Assembly (NCBI GenBank): GCA_036493595.1
Contig: DASXPN010000107.1
Coordinates: forward strand, 1 to 6,219
Length of the DNA: 6,219 nt
From: DATAES01 sp036493595
GTDB taxonomy: Bacteria > Actinomycetota > Acidimicrobiia > Acidimicrobiales > JACDCH01
Direction: 5' to 3'
The translations under genes and the position numbers were made by a program. This document shows, in pieces, positions 1 to 5,950 of the stretch. Within the stretch, counting starts at the first letter, position 1; each line of letters opens with the position of its first letter. The notes below the pieces were generated by a model. That model was not told where the DNA came from, ran no database searches, and was given only the letters and a program-made list of their open reading frames with translations.

Positions 1-1354
1 CCCTGATCCTCACCCCGCTGTCGATCGGTACGCCGTCACGCGCCGACGCCTCCTTGCACAAGCGATAGACCGCGAGCGCGACGAGTGGCGGCAGCACGAA
101 CACGGCGATGCGGAACGACCACAACACCGCGTTGACCGACACGTGGAAGTTGGACGCGATCACGTCGGACGCCGCGCCCATGAACAGCACGGTGTAGAAG
201 GACAGCGTCGCCGCGCCGAGTGCGGTGCGGATCGGGCGCTGACGCGGGCGGTCGTCGATGTGGTGCTCCGCGAAGTCGCGCGTCACACGCGCCTCGAGGA
301 ACGGCCACAGGTACAGCAGCACGAACGTGATCGTGGCGAGCAGCACACCGGGGAAGAACGGGTTGGGGATCTCGTAGCCGAAGGCTCTGATCTCCCAGCC
401 CGGCATGATGCGCAACGCACCGTCGAGCCAGCCCATGTACCAGTCGGGCTGCGACGCGGCGGACACCTCCGCAGGGTTGAACGGACCGAAGACCCAGATC
501 GGGTTGATCTGCACGACGCCACCGAGGAAGCACAGGACGGCGGACGTGAGGAAGAACAAGCCGAGAGCCTTCGACGCGTACGTCGGCCACATGCGCTCGC
601 CGACCACGTTGTCCTCCCGTCGGCCCGGGCCGTCGAACTGCGTGTGCTTGTGACGGACGACGAGGAAGAGATGCGCGCTGAGCAAGACGGTGATCAACGC
701 TGGGATGATCAGGATGTGGATGACGTAGAGCCGGTTGATGATGTCCGAGCCCGGGAACTCGCCGCCGAACAGAAGTGACGTGATCCACGTGCCCACGACA
801 GGGACCGACAGCGCGATCGAGTAGGCGATCCGCAAACCGGTGCCCGAGAGTTGATCGTCGAGCAGCGAGTAACCGGCGAATCCGTTGAACACTGCGAGGA
901 TCAACAACGTCACGCCGATCATCCAGTTGATCTCGCGTGGTCGACGAAACGCACCGGTGAAGAACACGCGGGCGAGGTGGACGACGATCGACGCGTTGAA
1001 CAGCAACGCGGCCCAGTGGTGGATCTGACGCATCACGAGTCCGGCCCGTACGTCGAAGCTCAAGTTGATGGCGGACTGGTACGCCTCGGACACCTTCACG
1101 CCGCGCAGGGGCGCGTAGCTGCCGTTGTAGATCACCTCGGTGGTGCTCGGGTGGAAGAAGAAGGTCAGGTAGGTGCCGGTGAGGACGAGGACGACGAAGC
1201 AGTAGAGGGCGAGCTCACCGATCATGAACGACCAGTGGTCGGGAAAGACCTTGTTCAGCGCGCTGCGAGCGAAGTCGGCCGCGCCCAAGCGCCGGTCGAG
1301 CCACCGGGCCACCCGGCGCGTGAGCGGCGCCGGCGGCTTGCGCGTCGCCGTCAC
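1..1354 (-). CDS. qcrB: Cytochrome bc1 complex cytochrome b subunit QcrB (C-terminus cut by window edge)
   Basis: Cytochrome b, the membrane core of the menaquinol-cytochrome c reductase. It carries haems bL and bH, oxidises menaquinol at the Qo site and passes one electron through the membrane. The first 451 residues are present; actinobacterial QcrB is usually about 540, so roughly the last 90 lie beyond base 1. Visible hallmarks are the helix B haem ligands H112 and H126 (in RQIHHWA...VVHLARV, 14 apart) and helix D ligands H213 and H228 (15 apart, the spacing also known from b6f). The Qo motif is PDWY at 303-306, the actinobacterial form of PEWY. About eight hydrophobic segments are seen, near residues 43-67, 108-134, 145-165, 205-232, 262-283, 330-353, 380-400 and 408-430. 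The start is a GTG whose last two bases and following A form the qcrA stop (GTGA overlap), indicating translational coupling; no strong Shine-Dalgarno is seen. Last gene visible of the ctaE-qcrCAB operon. Identity is secure. Confidence 0.96.
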   Translation of the reverse strand, partial: MTATRKPPAPLTRRVARWLDRRLGAADFARSALNKVFPDHWSFMIGELALYCFVVLVLTGTYLTFFFHPSTTEVIYNGSYAPLRGVKVSEAYQSAINLSFDVRAGLVMRQIHHWAALLFNASIVVHLARVFFTGAFRRPREINWMIGVTLLILAVFNGFAGYSLLDDQLSGTGLRIAYSIALSVPVVGTWITSLLFGGEFPGSDIINRLYVIHILIIPALITVLLSAHLFLVVRHKHTQFDGPGRREDNVVGERMWPTYASKALGLFFLTSAVLCFLGGVVQINPIWVFGPFNPAEVSAASQPDWYMGWLDGALRIMPGWEIRAFGYEIPNPFFPGVLLATITFVLLYLWPFLEARVTRDFAEHHIDDRPRQRPIRTALGAATLSFYTVLFMGAASDVIASNFHVSVNAVLWSFRIAVFVLPPLVALAVYRLCKEASARDGVPIDSGVRIR

Positions 1355-2241
1355 CGATCGCGATCCCAGAAGCCGGGTCCGACCGGGCCGGAGAAGTCGC
1401 CGCGCGCGATGAGGTCGCCGTCCGCATTGAGCCCGAGCGGCAACTGGGGCAGCGACCGCGCCGCAGGCCCGAAGATGGGGCGAGCACCGTCGAGCACGTT
1501 GAACGTCGACTGGTGACACGGGCACAGGAGCAGGGCCGAGTCGGCCTGGTACAGGCCCACCGGGCAGCCGACGTGGGTGCACAGCTTCGAGTAGGCGACG
1601 ATGTCGTCGACTGTCCAGTCGCCGCGGCCCGGGCGGGGCTGGAAGTCCTGGCTCTGGCGATAGTGGATCAGCAGCGTCGGTGAGTCGGCCGCGTCGACGT
1701 GCCCTTCCGGCCACACCGTCACGACGCCATCGACACTGAGGTCGCTCGGCTTCACCGGCCTGCCGTCCTCGGTCACGACCCGGACGGGCGCGTTGCTGTA
1801 GGGCGTGTTCTTGAGGTTCTTGCCGGGCCGAGGGCCGAGAGAGCGCAGCGGGAAGAGCAGCGCGGCGCCCATGGCGGTGAACGCCGACGCCGCGAGTCCG
1901 AACAGCAGCCGGCGGCGCCCGATGCCCTCCTTGCCGGCCTCGAAGTCGGCGGTGAAGGCGGCCACCTCGTCTTCGGTGGAAGCCACGCTCGAGCGGTGTT
2001 CGGTCACCTCATCCTGCGGCATCGCTTCCTTGGCCCACACGATGATGCCAACGCCGATCCCACCGGTGACGAGTGCGAGCAGGATGCCCTCGGCCTGTGT
2101 GTTGCCGCCGCGCCAGTACACGACTGCCAGCGCGATGGCGGCGAGCGTGCTGAGCGCGAAGCAGACGGCGGCGAGGCCTTCGGCCGCAGCGCGACCGTCG
2201 TGCGATTCGTCGGGCGATTCGGCGGGCGATTCGTCAGGCAT
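1351..2241 (-). CDS. qcrA: Rieske iron-sulfur subunit QcrA of cytochrome bc1 complex
   Basis: The 2Fe-2S Rieske subunit, which takes an electron from menaquinol at the Qo site and hands it to cytochrome c1/QcrC. It has 296 residues. Three hydrophobic segments (about 20-42, 52-70 and 111-132) match the three-helix actinobacterial form rather than the single helix of proteobacterial Rieske proteins. A twin-arginine-like run (RRRLLF, 109-114) precedes the third helix; in actinobacterial QcrA this signal routes the folded cluster domain through Tat. Cluster box I is CTHVGC (221-226; ligands C221 and H223, disulfide C226). Box II is CPCHQS (240-245; ligands C240 and H243, disulfide C242). The ATG at 2241 is chosen because a GGAG lies 7 bases upstream and because a longer in-frame extension would be arginine/serine-rich sequence antisense-like to qcrC coding. 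The start overlaps the qcrC stop by 8 bases and the stop overlaps the qcrB start by 4. It is shorter than mycobacterial QcrA (about 400 residues), chiefly in the N-terminal region. Confidence 0.96.
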   Translation of the reverse strand: MPDESPAESPDESHDGRAAAEGLAAVCFALSTLAAIALAVVYWRGGNTQAEGILLALVTGGIGVGIIVWAKEAMPQDEVTEHRSSVASTEDEVAAFTADFEAGKEGIGRRRLLFGLAASAFTAMGAALLFPLRSLGPRPGKNLKNTPYSNAPVRVVTEDGRPVKPSDLSVDGVVTVWPEGHVDAADSPTLLIHYRQSQDFQPRPGRGDWTVDDIVAYSKLCTHVGCPVGLYQADSALLLCPCHQSTFNVLDGARPIFGPAARSLPQLPLGLNADGDLIARGDFSGPVGPGFWDRDR

Positions 2242-3082
2242 CGGACAACTCCGCGTCTTGTCGACCCGGAGTCGGGTCGCGGCGACGACGGATCGGTGAG
2301 CGCGTGCCGATCCACACGACGAACGCGATGAACGCACCCATACCGAAGAACCAGGCGACGAACCCCTCCGGGACAGGGCCGGTCCGTCCGATCGGGATGC
2401 CGCCGGGGTCCTGCGGGTGGCGCAGGTACTGCACGTAGGCCGCCACGTCGTTGAGCTGATGGTCGTCGATCACATCCGGGCTGAACACGGGCATCTGACC
2501 CGGTCCCGACCGCACGGCCGCTCCGACCTGCAGCGGTTGGGATTGCGACAGCGGCGGCGCCGCATTGCCGTAGCTGAGCGCGCCGCCGGCGCCGGCGGCG
2601 CTGTGGCACGGCGCGCAGTTGGCTCGGAACAGCTCACCGCCGTTGGCGAGATCGGCACCCTCGACGTTCACGTTCGGCAACGGCGGACCGTTGCCGAGCG
2701 TTGCCACGTACGCCACGAGCGCATTGATGTCCTCGTCGCCGTACGCGGGTCGCTTCCGGACGGGCTCGTCCGACGGCTGGGCCAGCGGCATGCGGCCGGT
2801 CGAGAGCTGGTAGTAGGCGCCGGCTTCGCCTGCGTCCTTGATCGACGGACCGCGCGACGCGCCGTCGGCGAGCGTGACGCCGCCACCGTCGGGACCATGA
2901 CAGCTCACGCAGCCCGTCTCGTAGAGCTGCCGGCCGCGATCGACTTGATCGCTCTGCGCGCCGCTTTGCCCATTGCTCTGCGCAGATGCGCGCGCGCCGA
3001 GAAGCAACATGACCACGGCAGACAGTCCGGCGACCACACCGACGATCGCCGCTGCTTGGCGGCGTCGCTCGCGCGTGGTCAC
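2234..3082 (-). CDS. qcrC: Diheme cytochrome c subunit QcrC of cytochrome bc1 complex
   Basis: Membrane-anchored cytochrome c of 282 residues with two haem-binding motifs: CVSCH at 58-62 and CAPCH at 156-160. Likely axial methionines are M98 (in GRMPL) and M197 (in GQMPVF). In actinobacteria this protein replaces both cytochrome c1 and soluble cytochrome c, passing electrons directly to the CuA site of the aa3 oxidase within a III-IV supercomplex. The N-terminus has a basic start (RERRR) and a hydrophobic stretch (11-30) ending ASA-Q near residue 34, a plausible signal-peptide or anchor. A C-terminal transmembrane helix is at about 241-259, followed by a short arginine-rich cytoplasmic tail. 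The GTG start is chosen because it overlaps the ctaE stop in a GTGA and begins exactly at the signal sequence. The open frame continues far upstream without a stop, but that part is antisense to ctaE and not real coding. Confidence 0.95.
   Translation of the reverse strand: MTTRERRRQAAAIVGVVAGLSAVVMLLLGARASAQSNGQSGAQSDQVDRGRQLYETGCVSCHGPDGGGVTLADGASRGPSIKDAGEAGAYYQLSTGRMPLAQPSDEPVRKRPAYGDEDINALVAYVATLGNGPPLPNVNVEGADLANGGELFRANCAPCHSAAGAGGALSYGNAAPPLSQSQPLQVGAAVRSGPGQMPVFSPDVIDDHQLNDVAAYVQYLRHPQDPGGIPIGRTGPVPEGFVAWFFGMGAFIAFVVWIGTRSPIRRRRDPTPGRQDAELSDA
2249..2252 (-). promoter_or_regulatory. Ribosome binding site of qcrA
   Basis: GGAG on the minus strand, 7 bases before the ATG at 2241 and lying inside the end of qcrC. 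It is the clearest Shine-Dalgarno inside this operon and decides the qcrA start over the longer open frame upstream. Confidence 0.6.
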
Positions 3083-3654
3083 TTGAGGACGTAGATCGTG
3101 AGGAACATCGCGACCCAGACCGCATCGACGAAGTGCCAGTAGTACGCGCACACCTCGACCGTCGACTTCGCGGGCGCTCGCGAGGTCCGCCCGGAGATGG
3201 CCACGCACACCGCAGCCATGAAGGCCAGGCCGCCGATCACATGCAGACCGTGGAAGCCGGTCATCAGATAGAAGATCGAGCCGTACGCGTGGCTCGAGAT
3301 CGAGAACGGCGCCTGCACGTACTCCGTGACCTGGTTGCTGAGGAACACCATGCCCATGAGCGCGGTGATCACGAGCCATCGCACCGCGCCCGTGCGATTG
3401 CCACTGCCGGCGGCCTTCACCGCGAAGTGCATCGTGAGGCTCGATGACACGAGCACGAGCGTCGCCAGCGCCGTGCGCGCCGTCGCAAGTTCGGTACCGG
3501 GCGGCGGCCACGGGCTGTCCGTCGCTCTCAGTGTGAAGTACGTCGCGAACAATCCGCTGAAGAACATCAGCTCCGAGGCGAGCCACACGACGACGCCGAC
3601 GCCCAGCGGCGACGGTCGGCGGTCGGTCCCCGGAGCGCCGGTCACCGCGGCCAT
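3079..3654 (-). CDS. ctaE: Cytochrome c oxidase subunit III (aa3 type)
   Basis: Subunit III of the haem-copper oxidase, 191 residues, the short five-helix form usual in actinobacteria (it lacks the first two helices of the seven-helix form). Hydrophobic segments lie near 17-40, 61-82, 91-112, 126-153 and 170-190. Family hallmarks are SELMFF with the conserved membrane glutamate E28, TGFHGLHVIGG (132-142) and YYWHFVDAVW (171-180). It stabilises subunit I and is thought to support proton uptake; it has no redox centre. The ATG at 3654 is preceded by AGGA seven bases upstream (3662-3665). It is the first gene of the ctaE-qcrCAB operon, overlaps qcrC by 4 bases, and lies divergent to the CtaG-type gene 74 bases away. 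No ctaC/ctaD is in the window, so the catalytic subunits are elsewhere. Confidence 0.95.
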   Translation of the reverse strand: MAAVTGAPGTDRRPSPLGVGVVVWLASELMFFSGLFATYFTLRATDSPWPPPGTELATARTALATLVLVSSSLTMHFAVKAAGSGNRTGAVRWLVITALMGMVFLSNQVTEYVQAPFSISSHAYGSIFYLMTGFHGLHVIGGLAFMAAVCVAISGRTSRAPAKSTVEVCAYYWHFVDAVWVAMFLTIYVLK

Positions 3655-3728
3655 CCCCTCGTCCTACCACGCCGGATGCATGCCGCACCGACGGACTCAT
3701 CAAGCGCACCGCACTACCGTCGCTCTCG
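3655..3728. promoter_or_regulatory. Divergent intergenic region between ctaE and ctaG
   Basis: These 74 bases separate two outward-facing genes and so should hold promoters for both. On the minus strand an AGGA at 3662-3665 serves ctaE. On the plus strand no Shine-Dalgarno is seen before the ctaG ATG. I could not find convincing -35/-10 pairs on either strand. The promoter role is inferred from position only. Confidence 0.4.
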
Positions 3729-4484
3729 ATGGTGGTGGCCGCGATCGTGTTGGGTGGGCTGTACGCCATCGGGGTGCGCCGGCTGGCTCGGCGAGGCAGA
3801 CCGTGGTCAGTGGCGCGGTGGGTCCCGTTCGCGGCCGGCGTCGTCGTGCTCGGCGCCACTTCGTTCATCCCGGAGTCGTCGTTCTCGTGGCACATGACAC
3901 AGCACGTTCTGCTCGGCATGGTCGTGCCCGTCCTCTTGGCGCTCGGCGCGCCGGTCACGCTCGCGCTGCAAGCATCGAGCCGCGCGACGACGTCCGTGCT
4001 GCTCCGGTGGGTGCACGGTCGCGTCGTGCGCACGCTGACCCATCCGATCGTCGGGTGGGCACTCTTCGGTGGCACGCTCGTCGCGTTCTACCTGTCGCCG
4101 TTGCTCGAATGGTCGCTCGAACATCCGTGGCTGCACGCGTCGATCCACGTGCACTTCGTCGTCGTCGGATGCCTGTTCCTGTGGCCGTTGGTCGGGATCG
4201 ACGTGACGCCGCAGCCGCTGCCGTATGGCGGACGCCTGCTCGCCGCGTTCGTGGCCGTGCCATTCCACGCGTTCCTCGGTGTCGTGTTGTTCACGACCAC
4301 CACACCCCTCGCGCCGCGTGTGTATCCCTCGCTCGGCGATCAACATGCCGCCGCCGGCATCCTGTGGGCGTCCGGCGAGCTGTTGACGCTCACACTGGCG
4401 GCGATCGTGTTCGCGCAGTGGTGGGCCGCCGACAAACGCGAGTCGATCAGGCTCGACCGGCGGCTGACTGCGTCGCCGCCTTGA
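3729..4484 (+). CDS. ctaG: CtaG-family (caa3 type) cytochrome c oxidase assembly membrane protein
   Basis: Integral membrane protein of 251 residues belonging to the caa3_CtaG family (Bacillus CtaG type), required for forming active oxidase, probably by delivering or handling copper. It is unrelated to the Cox11 type also called CtaG. Hallmarks are HMTQH (55-59) at the start of a helix followed by a hydrophobic run, THPIVGW (104-110), a histidine cluster LHASIHVHF (135-143), DVTPQPLPYGGR (158-169), PFHAFLG (178-184) and DQHAAAGILWASGE (204-217). Six to seven hydrophobic segments are visible, with the first starting at residue 2. The start is uncertain: ATG 3729 has no Shine-Dalgarno and leaves almost no N-terminal tail before helix 1, while the frame stays open upstream without another usual start codon. 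Divergent from ctaE, consistent with co-production of oxidase and its assembly factor. Its last 38 bases overlap the convergent downstream gene. Confidence 0.88.
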   Translation: MVVAAIVLGGLYAIGVRRLARRGRPWSVARWVPFAAGVVVLGATSFIPESSFSWHMTQHVLLGMVVPVLLALGAPVTLALQASSRATTSVLLRWVHGRVVRTLTHPIVGWALFGGTLVAFYLSPLLEWSLEHPWLHASIHVHFVVVGCLFLWPLVGIDVTPQPLPYGGRLLAAFVAVPFHAFLGVVLFTTTTPLAPRVYPSLGDQHAAAGILWASGELLTLTLAAIVFAQWWAADKRESIRLDRRLTASPP

Positions 4485-5277
4485 GGAGCTGACGCTCGAC
4501 ATCGAGGTCACCGACGATCTCGACGAACGTCGGCTCGCCCTCGATCGTCCAACCCCGCGCGGCGGCGACGATCTCGCGTTCATGTCTCGCCACGACCACG
4601 ACGGGCTCCGCGCCGGGCGGGACGGTCACGGGTAGATCGACGAACCACGGTGCGACTTGCGGATCGGCCAACGACGACACCGTGAGCTCGATCTGCCACC
4701 CGCCGCGCCCGACGACCAACGGCGGTTCGAACAACGCATCCGCCACCGGATTCCAGCGATGCGGTCCCTCGGAGTGATCGCGCAGTACGTGCACGCGACC
4801 CACTTGCACGTCGAAGGTGTAGTCGCGCAACGCGTGCAGCGCAGCGTCGATGCGATCGGGTGCGCAGTCGTCGGCGATGGTGACGTGCGGGACGAACTCG
4901 TGAGTCGCCGGCCGAGCCAGCGCCCCGGTCAGCAGGGCGTTGCGCAGCTCTCGCACATTGTCGACTGAGCCACCGACGTCGCCGACATCGCCGACGCCGC
5001 CGACGTCGAGGTACACGACGGGCGTGACCGGAGCGAACGTGACCGGCGGCCCGAGACGCAGTTGCAGCGGCGCCGGTGCGACTTCGGCCGCGGCTGCCCG
5101 CACGCTCGCCAGCACCTCGGGCACGCGGTCCTCGGCCACGTTGACCGGGGGGATCAGCGTGATGTGCGGGACGACACTGGGCAACGCGCCATCCCCGAGC
5201 GCCCTCCGCATGCCGTCGATCTCCGTCGCCGCGGGCTGTGGGATGAGCAGCGCGACCGCGAGCCGGATGCGGGGCAC
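4447..5277 (-). CDS. 2H phosphoesterase, 2'-5' RNA ligase superfamily, with extra C-terminal region
   Basis: A 276-residue protein whose first 185 or so residues form a 2H phosphoesterase (LigT/2'-5' RNA ligase, CPDase fold). The two catalytic HxT motifs are both present: H38-I-T40 (PHITL) and H131-V-T133 (PHVTI). Such enzymes act on 2'-5' or cyclic phosphodiesters of RNA or nucleotides; the substrate here is unknown. Between the motifs, residues 91-103 are a Gly-Asp-Val repeat encoded by a 9-base tandem repeat. After residue 185 comes an extension of about 90 residues not needed for the fold. Its segment 225-275 (VVVARHEREIVAAARGWT, then EIV...LLKAATQSAA) resembles the beta-hairpin and helix of a GNAT acetyltransferase, but the R/QxxGxG/A acetyl-CoA loop is missing. 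The GTG start at 5277 has AGGGA six bases upstream. It follows the split-barrel gene by 13 bases, probably co-transcribed, and its 3' end overlaps ctaG. Confidence 0.85.
   Translation of the reverse strand: MPRIRLAVALLIPQPAATEIDGMRRALGDGALPSVVPHITLIPPVNVAEDRVPEVLASVRAAAAEVAPAPLQLRLGPPVTFAPVTPVVYLDVGGVGDVGDVGGSVDNVRELRNALLTGALARPATHEFVPHVTIADDCAPDRIDAALHALRDYTFDVQVGRVHVLRDHSEGPHRWNPVADALFEPPLVVGRGGWQIELTVSSLADPQVAPWFVDLPVTVPPGAEPVVVVARHEREIVAAARGWTIEGEPTFVEIVGDLDVERQLLKAATQSAAGRA
4972..5007. repeat. Four-copy 9-base in-frame tandem repeat inside the 2H phosphoesterase gene
   Basis: Four units of gccgacgtc with single substitutions at 4972-4980, 4981-4989, 4990-4998 and 4999-5007. Being a multiple of three, it adds Gly-Asp-Val triplets (residues 91-103) without breaking the frame. 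It sits between the two HxT motifs, most likely in a surface loop. Confidence 0.85.
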
Positions 5278-5290
5278 GAACAGTCCCTGC

Positions 5291-5746
5291 TCAGTCGGGC
5301 GGCGCGCCGGCGCGCCAACGGCATCGGTCGGGCAACGTCACGTCGCCGTAGCCATTGGCGCGCGCCTCTTCGACATCGAGCTCGAACAGGACGTAGCGCT
5401 CCTCGGGCTTGTAACGAGACGCCGCGGTGGCGACGTCGCGCGACGCGTCATCGTCCGCCCGCCTGGCCCGACCGCTGATCCAGAACTCGCCCCCCGTGCC
5501 CTGCATGTCGGGCACCCCATTGTGCATCGCGAACACGGCGCGCTCGTCGAGGTCGCGACCTTTCGGCGACGTCGGCTCCATGAAGACGAAGAGCCTTCCC
5601 CCACCGATGATCGGCGTCACAGGATGCACGCGAGGCACGCCATCGGCGCGGACGGTCGACAGGTACGCGGGCGTCACCACCAACAGGTTGGCGCCGAAGT
5701 CCGCCAAGTCCGGCTCCGCCGTCTCGAACTCTCCCCACTGCGTCAC
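5291..5746 (-). CDS. Pyridoxamine 5'-phosphate oxidase family (split-barrel flavin/F420-binding) protein
   Basis: A 151-residue protein of the PNPOx-like split beta-barrel superfamily, whose members bind FMN, F420 or haem. Visible family features are AYLSTVRADGVPRVHPVTPII (28-47; first strands with the T-x-x-x-DG-x-PR-x-x-PV pattern), GRLFVFM (50-56) and SPKGRDL (60-66; the K and R phosphate-binding region), followed by AMHNG, EFWISGRA (87-94) and YVLFELDV (118-125). The length is normal for the small actinobacterial members annotated as pyridoxamine 5'-phosphate oxidase family; the true substrate is not known and PLP synthesis is unlikely. The GTG at 5746 is chosen because the family starts with a W-x-x-F/E-x-x-xP-(D/E)-L segment (here TQWGEFETAEPDL). 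The frame stays open to 5884, but that part is arginine-rich and overlaps the repeat array. First gene of a two-gene unit with the 2H phosphoesterase; Shine-Dalgarno weak. Confidence 0.85.
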   Translation of the reverse strand: MTQWGEFETAEPDLADFGANLLVVTPAYLSTVRADGVPRVHPVTPIIGGGRLFVFMEPTSPKGRDLDERAVFAMHNGVPDMQGTGGEFWISGRARRADDDASRDVATAASRYKPEERYVLFELDVEEARANGYGDVTLPDRCRWRAGAPPD

Positions 5747-5766
5747 ACGAGCATCTTGCCGCGGAA

Positions 5767-5785
5767 GGACGCATTTTCGGCGTCC
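5767..5785 (-). promoter_or_regulatory. Hairpin in the 5' leader of the split-barrel gene
   Basis: A perfect 6-bp stem (GGACGC at 5767-5772 with GCGTCC at 5780-5785) around a 7-base loop, ending 20 bases before the GTG at 5746. If the transcript starts upstream, this would be an RNA hairpin just before the translation start. Between it and the gene is a three-codon open frame, ATG CTC GTG TGA (5754-5743), whose stop overlaps the GTG start. A role in translation control is only inferred. Confidence 0.35.
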
Positions 5786-5847
5786 GCGTTCCCGTCCGAC
5801 CGTCGCGCTCGTCGCGACCGTCCGGATGTTCGCCCCGGTGATTCCGG

Positions 5848-5882
5848 GTCGACTGAGCCACGTCGCGCGTTGCTCAGTCGAC
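5848..5882. repeat. Perfect 11-bp inverted repeat
   Basis: GTCGACTGAGC (5848-5858) is exactly complementary to GCTCAGTCGAC (5872-5882), separated by 13 bases. After one mismatch (5859/5871) a further 3 bp can pair (5860-5862 with 5868-5870), leaving a 5-base loop. It is followed by no T tract on the minus strand and by only GTTT on the plus strand, with no plus-strand gene to terminate, so an operator or cruciform is likelier than a terminator. Confidence 0.75.
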
Positions 5883-5944
5883 ACGTTTCAGAGCGGGGGA
5901 CGATCTGTGCTGGCTCAGCCACGCAAAACGGTGGCTCAGCCGAC
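5848..5944. repeat. Array of four TGGCTCAGYCGAC-like elements
   Basis: Four related copies: inverted at 5848-5860 (reads TGGCTCAGTCGAC on the minus strand), then on the plus strand TGCTCAGTCGAC at 5871-5882, TGGCTCAGCCAC at 5911-5922 and TGGCTCAGCCGAC at 5932-5944. The third copy contains the perfect dyad TGGCT-C-AGCCA. Centres of the GCTCAG cores are 19, 41 and 21 bases apart, near 2, 4 and 2 helical turns. The array lies 100-200 bases upstream of the split-barrel gene, which suits binding sites for a dimeric regulator; that role is inferred. The repeat itself is directly visible. Confidence 0.6.
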
Positions 5945-5950
5945 AATGTG

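Noticed and set aside
851..1516. Plus-strand open frame antisense to qcrB and qcrA
   Set aside because: Its composition (many Glu, Asp, Arg, His) is the usual mirror of a hydrophobic membrane protein on the other strand.
2241..4075. Long open frame upstream of qcrC, through ctaE and into ctaG on the minus strand
   Set aside because: It only reads as protein from 3082 onward. The upstream part is out of frame or antisense to ctaE and ctaG, which have clear family motifs; high GC removes stop codons by chance.
5848..5882. Inverted repeat as a rho-independent terminator
   Set aside because: There is no T tract on the minus strand side, no plus-strand gene upstream, and it lies about 200 bases past the receiver-domain stop; its sequence belongs to the repeated element instead.
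5291..5884. Longer 197-residue version of the split-barrel protein starting at the GTG at 5884
   Set aside because: The added 46 residues are arginine/threonine-rich, do not resemble the family N-terminus and overlap the inverted repeat; the GTG at 5746 gives a normal family length.
5848..5944. CRISPR array or transposon ends
   Set aside because: Repeats are only 12-14 bases, irregularly oriented and spaced, and there is no transposase or cas gene; the inverted repeat encloses only 13 bases.
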